64,000 nt of DNA, taken from the NCBI GenBank assembly GCA_018818835.1, contig JAHIRD010000112.1:52022-116021 (forward strand), written 5' to 3'. A program made the position numbers and the translations under genes. Positions 35,531 through 45,587 of the stretch are shown piece by piece. Within the stretch, counting starts at the first letter, position 1; each line of letters begins with the position of its first letter. A model generated the notes under the pieces. That model did not search any database. It worked only from the letters and a program-made list of their open reading frames with translations, and had not been told where the DNA came from. The stretch comes from Pseudomonadota bacterium. Lineage in GTDB: Bacteria > Desulfobacterota > Desulfobacteria > Desulfobacterales > Desulfolunaceae.

Positions 35531-36052
35531 ATGAATAATATTGGATCACGCATCACCTGTATGACAGCCGATATCACCCGGATGGAGACCGACGCCATTG
35601 TCAATGCCGCCAACACCAGCCTTCTCGGTGGTGGTGGGGTTGACGGGGCTATCCACAAGGCTGCAGGGCCCGGTCTTCTGGCTGAATGCCGGACCCTGGG
35701 TGGCTGCCCCACGGGAGAAGCCCGGCTGACCAAAGGATACAATCTCAAAGCCCCCTATGTCATCCATACGGTGGGGCCGGTTTACAGCGGCAAGGATCGC
35801 GACTCGGTACTTCTGGCCAGTTGTTATACGAACAGTCTTGACCTTGCCAAAGCAAAGGGAATAAAAAGTTTGGCTTTCCCTGCCATCAGCTGCGGAGTTT
35901 ATGGCTACCCCGTTTCAGAGGCGGCCCGGATCGCCGTGGATACCAGCTGGGATTTTTTAAAAAAAAACAAGGACATGGAAAAAATCATCTTTGTTCTTTT
36001 TTCAGAAGAATTCCTGGATATCTATGAGCAGATGTTGGCCCTGAAAGTTTAA
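35531..36052 (+). CDS. Macrodomain protein (ADP-ribose binding, O-acetyl-ADP-ribose deacetylase type)
   Basis: 173 aa, a single macrodomain. Signatures: ADITRMETDAIVNAANTSLLGGGGVDGAIHKAAG (ADP-ribose cradle with the catalytic-type Asn-Ala-Ala-Asn and GGGGVDGAIH), CPTGEARLTKGYNLKAPYVIHTVGP and AFPAISCGVYGYP. This is the MacroD/YmdB type, which removes ADP-ribose or O-acetyl groups. Start at ATG 35531 with AGGAGAGA upstream. Single gene. The KptA-like protein at 527 is the only other ADP-ribose-related gene in the window and is too far away to imply a link. Confidence 0.93.
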   Translation: MNNIGSRITCMTADITRMETDAIVNAANTSLLGGGGVDGAIHKAAGPGLLAECRTLGGCPTGEARLTKGYNLKAPYVIHTVGPVYSGKDRDSVLLASCYTNSLDLAKAKGIKSLAFPAISCGVYGYPVSEAARIAVDTSWDFLKKNKDMEKIIFVLFSEEFLDIYEQMLALKV

Positions 36053-36137
36053 AACCACAGTACCAGCGAAACCCGACGTCTTGTCATCAGCCTCTTAAAA
36101 TAGAAATATTCCATGGCTTGCCATGAACCATGAGCCG

Positions 36138-36551
36138 TCACGTTTCGAACCAGTTTTCGAATAAAAGGCCGGAGAAGCCCTGATAATCCTTAATATTTCG
36201 TGTGACCAGTATGCAATCATTCGTAAATGCAATTGATGCGATCTGACCATCTACAAATGCCGGGGTCAACCCCTTGGATGATAGTCTTGAACGTTCAATG
36301 GCATGCCATGCTGCGGATTTTTCGTCATAGGGGAGAATGAGAAGTGTTTTTTGTATGGTTGTATGTAAAAAAAATTCAATGGCTTCTTTTTTAGGTGACA
36401 CCGGTAGGCGATGACAACCAAAAATCAGTTCATGCCATACCGGTGAGGCAATCACAAGGGCATTCCGGTATGTTTCAATCTTATTAATAACCGATGCATC
36501 CGGTTGCTTTTTTACCAATTCGGAGATGATATTTGTATCAAGTAAAAACAT
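36138..36551 (-). CDS. PIN-domain toxin (VapC/FitB type)
   Basis: 137 aa. A PIN ribonuclease with the acidic residues in place: Asp5 (MFLLDTNIISEL), Glu41 (VWHELIFG), Asp101 (FVDGQIASIA), and TRNIKDY near 117-123. Full-length and probably active. The start overlaps the antitoxin stop by one base (TGATG). Second gene of a toxin-antitoxin pair on the minus strand. Confidence 0.93.
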   Translation of the reverse strand: MFLLDTNIISELVKKQPDASVINKIETYRNALVIASPVWHELIFGCHRLPVSPKKEAIEFFLHTTIQKTLLILPYDEKSAAWHAIERSRLSSKGLTPAFVDGQIASIAFTNDCILVTRNIKDYQGFSGLLFENWFET

Positions 36552-36832
36552 CAGTCCAATTTGAGGTCCCTTCCTGGTGAATGATCCCGCACATCCTCAA
36601 AAACCGAATCATCGATCATTAGATTTTTTTCTTTCACATGATGCCTGAATGTCAGGTAATTTTCCCAGAAGTCGTCCTTTTTTCCGATAAGACGGTCATA
36701 TTCATCAACAGATAACAACACTGCCACCGATTTGCCATGACGCGTAACGTGAACCATCTGTCCTTTTTCAATTTCATGGATAATGGCGGGCAGCTGATTT
36801 TTGACTTGTGATATAGACAATTGAGATTTCAT
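36551..36832 (-). CDS. Phd/YefM-type antitoxin
   Basis: 93 aa. N-terminal Phd/YefM domain: QLSISQVKNQLPAIIHEIEKGQMVHVTRHGKSVAVLLSVDEYDRLIG, followed by an acidic C-terminal toxin-binding tail. Usually dimerises, binds its promoter and neutralises the PIN toxin next to it. TGGAGAA lies ahead of the ATG. Confidence 0.93.
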   Translation of the reverse strand: MKSQLSISQVKNQLPAIIHEIEKGQMVHVTRHGKSVAVLLSVDEYDRLIGKKDDFWENYLTFRHHVKEKNLMIDDSVFEDVRDHSPGRDLKLD

Positions 36833-36872
36833 AAATTCTCCAGAGGATTTTGTATTATGATTACATTTAAAA

Positions 36873-36891
36873 TATAGCCATTTTTATAGCC
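36873..36891 (-). promoter_or_regulatory. Direct repeats upstream of the antitoxin
   Basis: TATAGCC occurs at 36873-36879 and 36885-36891 (12-base period). It is 41-59 bases upstream of the antitoxin start in AT-rich DNA, and is a candidate operator for autoregulation. Confidence 0.35.
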
Positions 36892-36955
36892 AAAATCAAT
36901 ATCAAAATTATATCCTCATCATCTGCACACATATCAGCCAGAATCCAGGGTCAGC

Positions 36956-38410
36956 TTACAAGCGCTTAACCTTCATCATATTGGTGGTCCCTTCAACCCA
37001 GACAGGATGACCGCCGGTGATCACGATCAAATCGCCTTTCTGAACAGCCCCTGTTTCAAGGGCTGATTCGGCGACTTTTTCGATCATTTCATCGGTGTTA
37101 TTCGGGATGGCCACAAAGCCGGGTTCACACCCCCAGTACAAAGCAAGTTTCCTAAGGGCCTTCTTGTCCGGAGATAATGCCACAATTTTTGAATAGGGCC
37201 TGAACCGGGAAATCTGCTTTGCGGTAAATCCTGATTTGGTGGATGCCACAATGGCCGACGCGTTCAGTTGCTCTGCAAGGATACATGAAGCATAGGCCAC
37301 GGACAAGGCGATATTCGGTTCATGGGTTGTCAGGGTCAGATAACGATCATGGGGATAGCCTTTTTCAGCATTCAGGGCAATCTTGGCCATGTATTCCACG
37401 GCGGCAAGGGGGTAGCTCCCACTGGCTGTTTCTTCGGATAGCATCACGGCATCGGCCCCATCAAAAACAGCATTGGCAACATCATTGGCTTCGGCACGGG
37501 TGGGGCGGGGAGAATCCACCATGGACCTGAGCATCTGGGTGGCCACGATCACGGGTTTTCCTTTTTCATTGGCTTTGCGCACCAGCATTTTCTGAAGTTC
37601 CGGAACTTGCTCCAAGGGAATTTCAACACCCAGATCCCCCCGGGCGACCATCACAGCATCGGTGGCGTCCAATATACCTTCGATATTCGTAATCGCTTCA
37701 TGCTTTTCGATTTTTGCCACAACCGGAATGTCTTTCCCAGACTGATTGATGATCTTTTTAAGCCCGATGACATCCTCGGGTGTCCTTACAAAGGACAGGG
37801 CAATATAGTCCACGTCGTGCTTTATTCCAAAATCAAGGTCCACTCTATCCTTTTCTGTCAGAGACGGTGCCTTAATGGTTCCGCTGGGAAGATTGATCCC
37901 CTTGTTGGAAGTCAGGGTCCCACCGATAATGACATCACAGACAATATCATTGCCGGTGATTTCATGGACAATCAACTCCATCATGCCATCGGCAAGCAGG
38001 ATGACATCCCCCTTTTTGACCTCGGATGGCAGGGGTTTATAAGAGACGGACACCCGGTTCTCTTCCCCAAGAAGATCCTCACTGGTCAGGATCAGGCTCT
38101 GGCCTGCCTTCAGGCTGATTCCGGGATCCTTGATTTTGCCCACACGAATTTTAGGACCGCACAGGTCCTGCAAAATGGCGACGGATCGGCCCATCTCTTC
38201 AGAGACCTTACGTATGGTCGTAATTTTTTCCAGGTGTTCGTCATGGCTCCCATGGGAAAAATTCAGCCTGGCCACATTCATCCCTTTTTCGATCAAGGAA
38301 CGAATCATATCAGGACTGTCACAGGATGGGCCGATGGTACATACAATTTTCGTTTTAAGTGAATTCACAGGGGCTGTCTTCACGATATTTTTTTCTCCAT
38401 GGGTCTGCAT
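36956..38410 (-). CDS. pyk: Pyruvate kinase
   Basis: 484 aa. Makes pyruvate + ATP from phosphoenolpyruvate + ADP. Motifs: TKIVCTIGPSCDS, GMNVARLNFSHG, ILQDLCGPKIRVG, the family signature around VAKIEKHEAITNIEGI (with catalytic Lys), VMVARGDLGVEIP and QMLRSMVDSPRPTRAEANDVANAVFDGADAVMLSEE. C-terminal regulatory domain present (VASTKSGFTAKQISRFRP). The start overlaps the end of holA by 31 bases. The first 15 residues are not conserved, so an inner non-ATG start is possible. Confidence 0.96.
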   Translation of the reverse strand: MQTHGEKNIVKTAPVNSLKTKIVCTIGPSCDSPDMIRSLIEKGMNVARLNFSHGSHDEHLEKITTIRKVSEEMGRSVAILQDLCGPKIRVGKIKDPGISLKAGQSLILTSEDLLGEENRVSVSYKPLPSEVKKGDVILLADGMMELIVHEITGNDIVCDVIIGGTLTSNKGINLPSGTIKAPSLTEKDRVDLDFGIKHDVDYIALSFVRTPEDVIGLKKIINQSGKDIPVVAKIEKHEAITNIEGILDATDAVMVARGDLGVEIPLEQVPELQKMLVRKANEKGKPVIVATQMLRSMVDSPRPTRAEANDVANAVFDGADAVMLSEETASGSYPLAAVEYMAKIALNAEKGYPHDRYLTLTTHEPNIALSVAYASCILAEQLNASAIVASTKSGFTAKQISRFRPYSKIVALSPDKKALRKLALYWGCEPGFVAIPNNTDEMIEKVAESALETGAVQKGDLIVITGGHPVWVEGTTNMMKVKRL

Positions 38411-39843
38411 ATTCTGATTAAAAGATCTTCCAGGATCAATCTGGGGTTTTCACCCGTGCTTTTCAGCCGGACATCGACATTGTATGCCGCTTCATAGGCA
38501 TTGATCAATTCATCACGGGAGTATCGGCCGGCATTGACCATAAGAAGGTATACCGGATAAGGGCTGTTAGGGTTTTTTGCAATCACGAGGTCTGTCTCGG
38601 CTTTGATCTTTTTTTCTTTCTTTCCTTCTTCCGGGGATTCTGCAAGGGCTGTTTCCCGAGTAAGGGTCCGTTCAAGCAATTGTTTGTCATACTCCTTGAT
38701 AACAGGCATAATGGAGGATCTGAAACTGTTATAATCCATGGTTCCCCTCCAACGGCCCTGGGGCAGGCTCATCAAAAAATCCTTGGCCAGGATCAATCGC
38801 CGCAACTGATTGACAATGGTTGCCAGGATCTGGAGCGGAAAGATGGCATTGGCCAGTAGGCTCCCTGTAAAAAAAAGTGCCTGTTCAAGGTTTCGTTCTG
38901 CCACGGCACCGGATAATTCATAGATGGGATCCTGCTTGGACCGCTTGAGAAGAGTCCGGGCATCTTGAAGGGTGATTCTCGGCCGGGATCCTGTATAGGT
39001 GATAAGTTTTTCAAGATTTCCCACAAAGGTGCGGATATCAAAACCGGTCATATCACACACATAGCGGTAGGCATCAGGGTCCATGGCTTTACCGCTTTTC
39101 TTAAGCAGCGTATTCATGTTCTCTCGTAAAATGTCATCCTGGGTATCCTTATCTGCCTTGCGATCCCCCTTGGGCACTGCACAGTCTATCACCATGCCCA
39201 GGTCCTTGATGGTTGTATACAGTCCCTTTCGTTTATCCACCATATCCGTAGTAATCACAAGGTGGTGCTGGTCCGGGAATCCTTTTTCAATGGCATCCTT
39301 GAGGAGTTTTACCGGATCACCGGCATCCTTGGTCTTGATGGAATGTTCGGTATAAAAGGAAAGAAGATCGTTGAGCCATGATCCATCATCTGAAAAGCTT
39401 TCATTGTATTTCAATTCTTCCCGTCCCTTCTCTGTCCGGGCTTCATCCACCGTCAGGCTGGAAAAAGACAAGAGGGACGAAAGGAATCTGGACGCTTTTT
39501 TTTTGTCTCCGGTGTCATAGGATGTTTTGCATTTTTTCAAAAGGGCCGACATATCCTGCCTTGAATGAAAAATACGGGATTCACACAACGAAACGGCCTT
39601 GATACCGGACATCATGGAAAAGGTATTCAGACGTTCAATCACATCGGCCATACTTTCCGTGTCTTCATCCACAGGTTCGTAGCCAAAACTCCGTTTAGAC
39701 GGTGGTACCATCTGGCCAAGAAGGGAATCAAATGCTGACCGGGTGAGGTATTCTTCCCCATGAATCAAATAGACCGGTGCAAATCCGTCTTTAACCAGAT
39801 TTGAAAGATAGGATTCAAGATGTTTATAGTTCAACTCAGGCAT
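38380..39843 (-). CDS. holA: DNA polymerase III subunit delta, enlarged
   Basis: Clamp-loader subunit. 487 aa, roughly 140 more than usual. Opening PVYLIHGEEYLTRSAFDSL and the later DMTGFDIRTFVGNLEKLITYTG, RITLQDARTLL and NAIFPLQILATIVNQLRRLILAKDFL identify it. Extra material is at about residues 100-160 (KKCKTSYDTGDKKKASRFLSS... region) and a charged segment near 400 (SPEEGKKEKKIKAE). Its stop lies within pyk. The repeat copy 2 lies upstream, between it and lgt. No clear ribosome site precedes the ATG. Confidence 0.88.
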   Translation of the reverse strand: MPELNYKHLESYLSNLVKDGFAPVYLIHGEEYLTRSAFDSLLGQMVPPSKRSFGYEPVDEDTESMADVIERLNTFSMMSGIKAVSLCESRIFHSRQDMSALLKKCKTSYDTGDKKKASRFLSSLLSFSSLTVDEARTEKGREELKYNESFSDDGSWLNDLLSFYTEHSIKTKDAGDPVKLLKDAIEKGFPDQHHLVITTDMVDKRKGLYTTIKDLGMVIDCAVPKGDRKADKDTQDDILRENMNTLLKKSGKAMDPDAYRYVCDMTGFDIRTFVGNLEKLITYTGSRPRITLQDARTLLKRSKQDPIYELSGAVAERNLEQALFFTGSLLANAIFPLQILATIVNQLRRLILAKDFLMSLPQGRWRGTMDYNSFRSSIMPVIKEYDKQLLERTLTRETALAESPEEGKKEKKIKAETDLVIAKNPNSPYPVYLLMVNAGRYSRDELINAYEAAYNVDVRLKSTGENPRLILEDLLIRICRPMEKKIS

Positions 39844-39936
39844 AGGGGGTCAAACGCTCATCCACGGGGTTAATACTCGGTTATACGGACCCTGGCAAAA
39901 CTACCAAATGGATCCGGCTTAAAGAGTTCCTAAGTT

Positions 39937-40039
39937 TGATGAACTCGTAAAAAGTCGACGGATAGCTATGGAAAAAGGTCCGTAGGCCAAACACTATCTC
40001 GCGGCAACGCCGCATATGGGACTTTTTACGACGCCATCA
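39937..40039. repeat. Intergenic repeat, copy 2
   Basis: 103 bases: TGATGAACTCGTAAAAAGTC at the left and GACTTTTTACGACGCCATCA at the right are inverted copies. Between them are CGACGGATAGCTATGG and CGCCGCATATGGG. It lies between holA and lgt. Its right end reads, on the minus strand, TGATGG..., and the first TGA is the stop codon of lgt. Confidence 0.85.
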
Positions 40040-40801
40040 ATTTTTACGCCGATAAAGATAGGTCAGCATGGCCAATGAAGCAACAGACAGAACAAGGGCC
40101 ACAGCCTGGGACACAGATAAGATACCTAAAACTTCCGCCCCTCTAAAATCACCCCGGAATGTTTCCAGGATGGATCGTGCGAGGGCATAAACAATGACAT
40201 AGGTCCAAAAAACCTGGCCATCAAATCGTTTGAATCGTTTGTAATTAAATATAAAAAGAAAAATCAAGAAATTACTGGCCGACGAATAAAGTTGTGTGGG
40301 GTGCAAGGGCGCGTGAAGGGGCGCAAGGGATTCAGGATTGGTAAAGGTCACGGCCCATGGCAGATCACAGGCTCTGCCATGGCAGCACCCGGCTGAAAAA
40401 CACCCCAGGCGACCGAGAAAATGACCAAAGGGAATAGCAGGTGTGATGATGTCCATGGATTTCCAGAATTTTAGTTTTGTGGTTCGGATGTAGACAACCG
40501 ACATAATAAAAGCACCCAGGAAACCACCGTAAAAGACAAGACCGCCTTCCCAAATTTTGACCATATCAATCAGATGGCCGGGATAATAGTTATCCCAGTA
40601 GATAATCACATAAAAAACCCGTGAGCCCACAATGCCGGCAACCAGAAGCCAGAATATAAAATCTGCTATCTTTTCAGGATCTTCTCCAACAAGCCGGGCT
40701 TCACGTTTGGAAATAAAAATAGCGGCCAAAAATCCCAGGGCAATAAAAAAACCATAGGTATGAATAACAATATTCTTGAATTCAAATAATACAGGATGCA
40801 T
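40037..40801 (-). CDS. lgt: Prolipoprotein diacylglyceryl transferase
   Basis: 254-aa inner-membrane enzyme with about seven TM segments. Adds diacylglycerol to the lipobox cysteine. Motifs: HTYGFFIALGFLAAI, WEGGLVFYGGFLGAFI, and the Lgt signature HFLGRLGCFSAGCCHGRACDLP. The stop codon is contributed by the end of repeat copy 2, so the C-terminus (TYLYRRKN) may have been altered by that insertion. lspA lies just upstream (33 bases), ileS before that: a lipoprotein-processing string. Confidence 0.95.
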   Translation of the reverse strand: MHPVLFEFKNIVIHTYGFFIALGFLAAIFISKREARLVGEDPEKIADFIFWLLVAGIVGSRVFYVIIYWDNYYPGHLIDMVKIWEGGLVFYGGFLGAFIMSVVYIRTTKLKFWKSMDIITPAIPFGHFLGRLGCFSAGCCHGRACDLPWAVTFTNPESLAPLHAPLHPTQLYSSASNFLIFLFIFNYKRFKRFDGQVFWTYVIVYALARSILETFRGDFRGAEVLGILSVSQAVALVLSVASLAMLTYLYRRKN

Positions 40802-40834
40802 CGAATCTTCCTTACATACCCTAAAACCAAGTTA

Positions 40835-41341
40835 TCAGAACAATGGGTGGCTGCCTTCTTCGGGCATTTTTTTGAATACGATATGGTAAATGAAAATACC
40901 CACACCAACACAGATGGCACTGTCGGCAACGTTGAATGCCGGCCAGTGGAAATGCTTGATATAACAGTCCAGAAAATCAACCACACGACCCATTCTGATC
41001 CGGTCAATGAGATTGCCTATGGCGCCTCCCAGAATAAGGGCAAGGGCATTGGCCAGCATGGGATGTGACCGGGGGACTCCATGGTACAGATAAAAGATAA
41101 AGCCCACGGCAATCATTGACAAAACGAGAAACATCATCACCCGGACCAATTGACTTTGCTGGGCAAACAGCCCAAAGGCCCCTCCGGCATTCAACACATA
41201 GGTGATGTTGAAAAAACCCGGAATAAGATTTATGTTTTCTCCGTAGCTAAGAAAACGGACAATCACGGCCTTGCTGATCTGATCAATGAGAACCGTGATG
41301 CCTGAGACGATCAGCAATCGCATAATTTTTTCACGTGTCAT
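40835..41341 (-). CDS. lspA: Lipoprotein signal peptidase (SPase II)
   Basis: 168 aa, four TM segments. Cleaves the lipidated signal peptide. The two catalytic Asp motifs are present: [20 protein letters not shown] and [14 protein letters not shown] 41341 overlaps the ileS stop (ATGA), so I prefer it over the in-frame ATG at 41374. ileS-lspA is the classic gene order, with lgt next. Confidence 0.95.
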   Translation of the reverse strand: MTREKIMRLLIVSGITVLIDQISKAVIVRFLSYGENINLIPGFFNITYVLNAGGAFGLFAQQSQLVRVMMFLVLSMIAVGFIFYLYHGVPRSHPMLANALALILGGAIGNLIDRIRMGRVVDFLDCYIKHFHWPAFNVADSAICVGVGIFIYHIVFKKMPEEGSHPLF

Positions 41342-44136
41342 GATTGTCCTATCTCTTCCAATGCAGCACAACACCGTGCACAGGCATTTTCAAACCGTGA
41401 ATCTTTGCCGGTGCTGGCGTCGTATGTCCAGCACCGCTCACATTTTTCGCCCGGAGCCTTTCCAATTCCGATACTCAAACCTTCAATGTCAGGACTTGAA
41501 TAATCCATCTGCCCTTTGTCATCCATTAAGGATGCACTGGATACAATCAGAATATCCTTGAGAATATCGCTGTATTCCCCAAGGATCTGATGATGGATTC
41601 CTTGGGCGTGGATGGTCACCGATGCATCCAGAGGATGGCCAATCAGTTTTTTGGCCCGTGCAACTTCAAGGGCCTTGGTTACCTCACCCCTTATTTCAAG
41701 GATGGTTTCCCATTTTCCGGCAAGTGATTCATTCTTCCAAAGGCTTTCAACAGCGACCTGGTCTGCAAGGTGAATGCTTTCCTCCTTGCCCGGATAATCC
41801 GGAATATGCTGCCAGACCTCCTCGGAGGTAAAAGGAAGAACAGGTGCCATAAGACGGGAAATAGCCTGAATCACCATGTGCATGACCGTCTGAATCCCCC
41901 GACGTTTCAAGGATTTTTTTGGCAGAACATAAAGGGGGTCCTTGGCGATATCCAGATAAAAGGACGAAAGGTCAATGGAACAAAAATTATACAGGGCATG
42001 GTATATAACATGGAATTCATAGGTATCATAGGCTTTCAATCCTTTTTCAACCAGAAGTCCCAGTTTGTGAAGGGTAAATTTATCAATATCCGTCAGCTGA
42101 TCATAGGATACGGCATCAATTGCAGGATCAAAATCATTGAGGTTGCTAAGCATATAGCGACATGTATTTCTGATCCGCCTGTATGCATCACTCAACTGCC
42201 TGAGAATATTGTCGGATATGCGCACGTCATCCCGATAATCCGATGAAGCCACCCAAAGTCTTAAAATTTCGGCCCCGTACTGATCGATCACTTTTTTAGG
42301 GGCAATGACATTGCCTTCGGATTTGGACATTTTATGCCCCTTTGAATCCACCACAAAACCATGGGTCAGCACGGCTTTATACGGTGCTTTTCCGGTTTTC
42401 CCCACCGAGGTTAGAAGGGAGCTGTGAAACCAGCCCCTGTGCTGGTCACTGCCTTCAAGATAAAGGTCGGCCGGACGTTTTAAATAATCTCGCTCGTCAA
42501 GAACCGCTGCATGGGTCACCCCCGAATCAAACCACACATCAAGAATATTGCTGTCTTTTTTAAATGAGGTTTTACCGCAGGCCCCGCACTCGGCATCATC
42601 TGGCAGAAGATCTTTGGCCTCCCATTCAAACCAGACATCGGCCCCATGTGTTTTAAAAAGCTGGTAAATCTTTTCAACCGATGATTCGGTCACATGGACC
42701 TCACCACAGGATTCGCAATAATAAACCGGAATGGGTACACCCCATGACCGTTGCCGTGACACACACCAGTCCGGACGGTTTTCAATCATTCCGTATATAC
42801 GCTCCCTGCCCCAGCCAGGAATCCATTTTACCGAATCAATTTCCGTTAAGGCTTTCTGCCGAAGACCGGTCTGGTCCATGGAAATAAACCATTGGGGTGT
42901 TGCACGGAAAATAACGGGTTTTTTACAACGCCAGCAATGGGGATAGGAGTGACTCATGTTCTCCTGCTTGATAAGGCTGTTGTTTTCGGTCATTAAGGCG
43001 ATGATCGACGCGTTGGCCTTCATGATAAACTGGCCACCGAAGATTTCCAGATCATCCACATAACAGCCCCCGTCACCCACCGGAGAATAGGGTTCAAGAC
43101 CGTACTTCAAACCGGTGATATAGTCATCGGAACCATGACCAGGCGCTGTATGCACACAGCCTGTCCCTGATTCAATGGTTACGTGCGTTCCCAGGACAAT
43201 CAGGGAATCTCTGTCATAGAAGGGATGGCGGCAATGTTTGTTTTCAATAAGAGGCGCCGGAAATTCTGCAATCACACGATAATCGGTGAATGAAAACTCC
43301 TTCATCACCTTCTCCACCAGATCTTTGGCAAGAATCAGGACCTCATCATTGACCTCAACGGCCGAATAAATAAAATCAGGGTTCAGACAGATGCCCAGGT
43401 TGGCCGGAATGGTCCAGGGTGTTGTGGTCCAGATCACGACAAAAACCTTCTTACCTGAAAGGGCCGGATCGATAATGGCCGGATCATCCTTGAAAGGAAA
43501 CTTGACATAAATGGACGGCGAGGTGTGATCCTTGTGTTCGATTTCAGCTTCGGCCAGGGCCGTCTGGCAGTTGCAGCACCAGTGGATGGGTTTTTTCCCG
43601 ATATACATATCCCCTTTGACGGCAAATTCCCCGCATTCCTTGGCAATTCGGGCTTCAAAATCATAGGCCATGGTCAGGTAGGGATTATCCCATTCCCCGA
43701 TTACGCCGAAACGTTTGAACTCCTCACGCTGGATATCCACAAAGGATGTTGCATAATCCCTGCATTTCTGACGGATCTCGGCCTGGGTCATAGTTTTTTT
43801 CTTGGACCCCAGAGACTTGTCCACATTGTGTTCAATGGGAAGACCGTGACAATCCCAACCCGGCACATAGGGCACATCAAATCCAGCCATCTGACGGGAA
43901 CGGATAATCATATCTTTGAGAATCTTATTCAGGGCATGACCGATATGGAGGTTGCCGTTGGCATAGGGAGGGCCGTCATGGAGGATGAATTTTTTCCGTC
44001 CCTTGGATACCTTCCTTATTTTTTCATAGAGTTTGCTCTCTTCCCATTCTTTGAGCTGCTGGGGTTCACGGGTGGGAAGACCGGCCTTCATTGCAAATGA
44101 GGTTGCAGGAAGGTTGAGCGTATGTTTATAATCCAT
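41338..44136 (-). CDS. ileS: Isoleucyl-tRNA synthetase
   Basis: 932 aa, class I synthetase. HIGH-type motif HIGHAL in [16 protein letters not shown] (residues about 55-70), editing domain with [17 protein letters not shown] in [12 protein letters not shown] near 600, and the C-terminal zinc site [10 protein letters not shown]...CARCC. Length is the bacterial norm. GGAGG lies 4-5 bases before the ATG. Coupled to lspA by overlap. Confidence 0.97.
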   Translation of the reverse strand: MDYKHTLNLPATSFAMKAGLPTREPQQLKEWEESKLYEKIRKVSKGRKKFILHDGPPYANGNLHIGHALNKILKDMIIRSRQMAGFDVPYVPGWDCHGLPIEHNVDKSLGSKKKTMTQAEIRQKCRDYATSFVDIQREEFKRFGVIGEWDNPYLTMAYDFEARIAKECGEFAVKGDMYIGKKPIHWCCNCQTALAEAEIEHKDHTSPSIYVKFPFKDDPAIIDPALSGKKVFVVIWTTTPWTIPANLGICLNPDFIYSAVEVNDEVLILAKDLVEKVMKEFSFTDYRVIAEFPAPLIENKHCRHPFYDRDSLIVLGTHVTIESGTGCVHTAPGHGSDDYITGLKYGLEPYSPVGDGGCYVDDLEIFGGQFIMKANASIIALMTENNSLIKQENMSHSYPHCWRCKKPVIFRATPQWFISMDQTGLRQKALTEIDSVKWIPGWGRERIYGMIENRPDWCVSRQRSWGVPIPVYYCESCGEVHVTESSVEKIYQLFKTHGADVWFEWEAKDLLPDDAECGACGKTSFKKDSNILDVWFDSGVTHAAVLDERDYLKRPADLYLEGSDQHRGWFHSSLLTSVGKTGKAPYKAVLTHGFVVDSKGHKMSKSEGNVIAPKKVIDQYGAEILRLWVASSDYRDDVRISDNILRQLSDAYRRIRNTCRYMLSNLNDFDPAIDAVSYDQLTDIDKFTLHKLGLLVEKGLKAYDTYEFHVIYHALYNFCSIDLSSFYLDIAKDPLYVLPKKSLKRRGIQTVMHMVIQAISRLMAPVLPFTSEEVWQHIPDYPGKEESIHLADQVAVESLWKNESLAGKWETILEIRGEVTKALEVARAKKLIGHPLDASVTIHAQGIHHQILGEYSDILKDILIVSSASLMDDKGQMDYSSPDIEGLSIGIGKAPGEKCERCWTYDASTGKDSRFENACARCCAALEEIGQS

Positions 44137-44254
44137 ATATCCTCCAAAACTGTTCGGATTTTAATAGTTTAATTTTGAAACAAACAAATTTATGTCAGAA
44201 GCTTTAGTTATGTCAACGATATTATACCTTTTATGAGTTCATCTTAATCAGATG

Positions 44255-44995
44255 TCAGGGTATGCACTTATTTTTAAGACCAATGACAAACAATGCACGT
44301 TGGGATTCGATGAACGGAAGACGGTATAAAATCTGTTCCATGGAGAGATCCTGACACAGGACCTGTCTCCCGTCCCAAGCCGTTCCTGTTATCGTCGTAA
44401 GGAGGGATTTTTCATGATCAATCTCCTTGCCTTTCATGGCAATGATCCGTCCATTCTCTTTAAGAAAAGGCAGGGCCATGGGAACAAACACATCAAGACC
44501 TGAAAAAGCCCTGCTTATAACATAATCAAAGCACCCACAAAAGCTTTTGTCATCCTTAAGCTCCTCACCCCGTGCATGAAAAGCGCGGATTCCAGTCAAG
44601 GACTTGGTCCGGATCACATGCTTCATAAAACTCACCTTTTTACGTGAAGAATCAACCAGGATCATGTCCAGAGACGGATTGAGAATTTTTAGGGGAATTC
44701 CCGGAAAGCCCCCGCCAGATCCCAGATCAAGCACAGACGCACCCTGTGATATCAAGGGAAAAGCCGCTGCCGAATCGATTATATGTTTAACGGCCACATC
44801 ATAGGGGTCTGTTATGGCCGTCAGGTTTGTCTTCTTGTTCCAGAAAAGCATCTCTGAGGCATGGAAGGTCAGCTGTTCGATCATTGCAGGGGTTGAAGGA
44901 ACCTTAAAATAGTCAAGGCCTTTTTTAACCGTGTCTTTAAATGCCTGGGAATGAACCACCATGGCTTTTTCCTGTTGGGGTTGAATTGTGCTCAT
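44255..44995 (-). CDS. rsmG: 16S rRNA (guanine-527-N7) methyltransferase
   Basis: 246 aa. SAM-dependent methylation of G527 in 16S rRNA. Motifs: the family opening around WNKKTNLTAITDPYDVAVKHIIDSAA, SAM loop VLDLGSGGGFPGIPLKI, and MILVDSSRKKVSFMKHV. The N-terminus to residue 12 is non-conserved; ATG at 44962 is an alternative. It lies upstream of ileS on the same strand, 118 bases apart, and not near gidA/parAB as in many genomes. Confidence 0.95.
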   Translation of the reverse strand: MSTIQPQQEKAMVVHSQAFKDTVKKGLDYFKVPSTPAMIEQLTFHASEMLFWNKKTNLTAITDPYDVAVKHIIDSAAAFPLISQGASVLDLGSGGGFPGIPLKILNPSLDMILVDSSRKKVSFMKHVIRTKSLTGIRAFHARGEELKDDKSFCGCFDYVISRAFSGLDVFVPMALPFLKENGRIIAMKGKEIDHEKSLLTTITGTAWDGRQVLCQDLSMEQILYRLPFIESQRALFVIGLKNKCIP

Positions 44996-45112
44996 GGGTT
45001 CTCAACCTTTGCGGTAAAGGAATCATCGCTACAATAAATCTGTTGACATGGGTTCATATTAGTCCACAAATAAAGATTAATTTAAACAAACTGCATAAGG
45101 ATAAAAAGGACA

Positions 45113-45553
45113 ATGGACCCTATGACTGAAAAAACGTATCGAAATCCTCTTGTCACCGTTGATATCATCATTGAAACCGAACAGGGTATCGTTCTGATCG
45201 AACGAAAAAATCCACCCTATGGTTGGGCAATACCCGGGGGTTTTGTTGACTACGGTGAAACCCTTGAAAATGCAGCCATAAGGGAAGCCATGGAAGAAAC
45301 ATCCCTTGAGGTTAAACTGGTTGAGCAGTTCCACACCTACTCAGACCCGTCCCGGGACCCCCGTCATCACACGGTATCAACCGTATTCATCGGCAAAGGC
45401 AAAGGCGTGCTCCGTGCTGCTGATGACGCAAAAAGCACAGGAATATTCACACGGGATGCTCTTCCATCACCCCTTGCCTTTGATCACGGTCACATCTTAA
45501 ACGATTATTTCAGATACCTGGAGGGAGTTTCAAAAACAATCATTTTCCCATAG
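45113..45553 (+). CDS. Nudix hydrolase
   Basis: 146 aa. Nudix box [26 protein letters not shown]: it fits Gx5Ex7REUxEExGU, except that the Gly after EE is Ser. The preceding YGWAIPGG and the overall size resemble ADP-ribose or nucleoside-diphosphate pyrophosphatases. Substrate uncertain. Start 45113 (AAAGGA close upstream) or 45122. Convergent with the membrane protein gene (45588-46346). Confidence 0.92.
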   Translation: MDPMTEKTYRNPLVTVDIIIETEQGIVLIERKNPPYGWAIPGGFVDYGETLENAAIREAMEETSLEVKLVEQFHTYSDPSRDPRHHTVSTVFIGKGKGVLRAADDAKSTGIFTRDALPSPLAFDHGHILNDYFRYLEGVSKTIIFP

Positions 45554-45587
45554 ATCACCCATGGGAAGAGAACCCACAACCTACCGA

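Noticed and set aside
35531..36052. Functional link between the macrodomain protein and the KptA-like protein
   Set aside because: Both relate to ADP-ribose chemistry, but they are 34 kb apart, on separate transcripts, with no shared neighbour.
37607..38362. 251-codon plus-strand frame opposite pyk
   Set aside because: Antisense shadow of pyruvate kinase, His/Gly/Phe-rich with no recognisable pattern.
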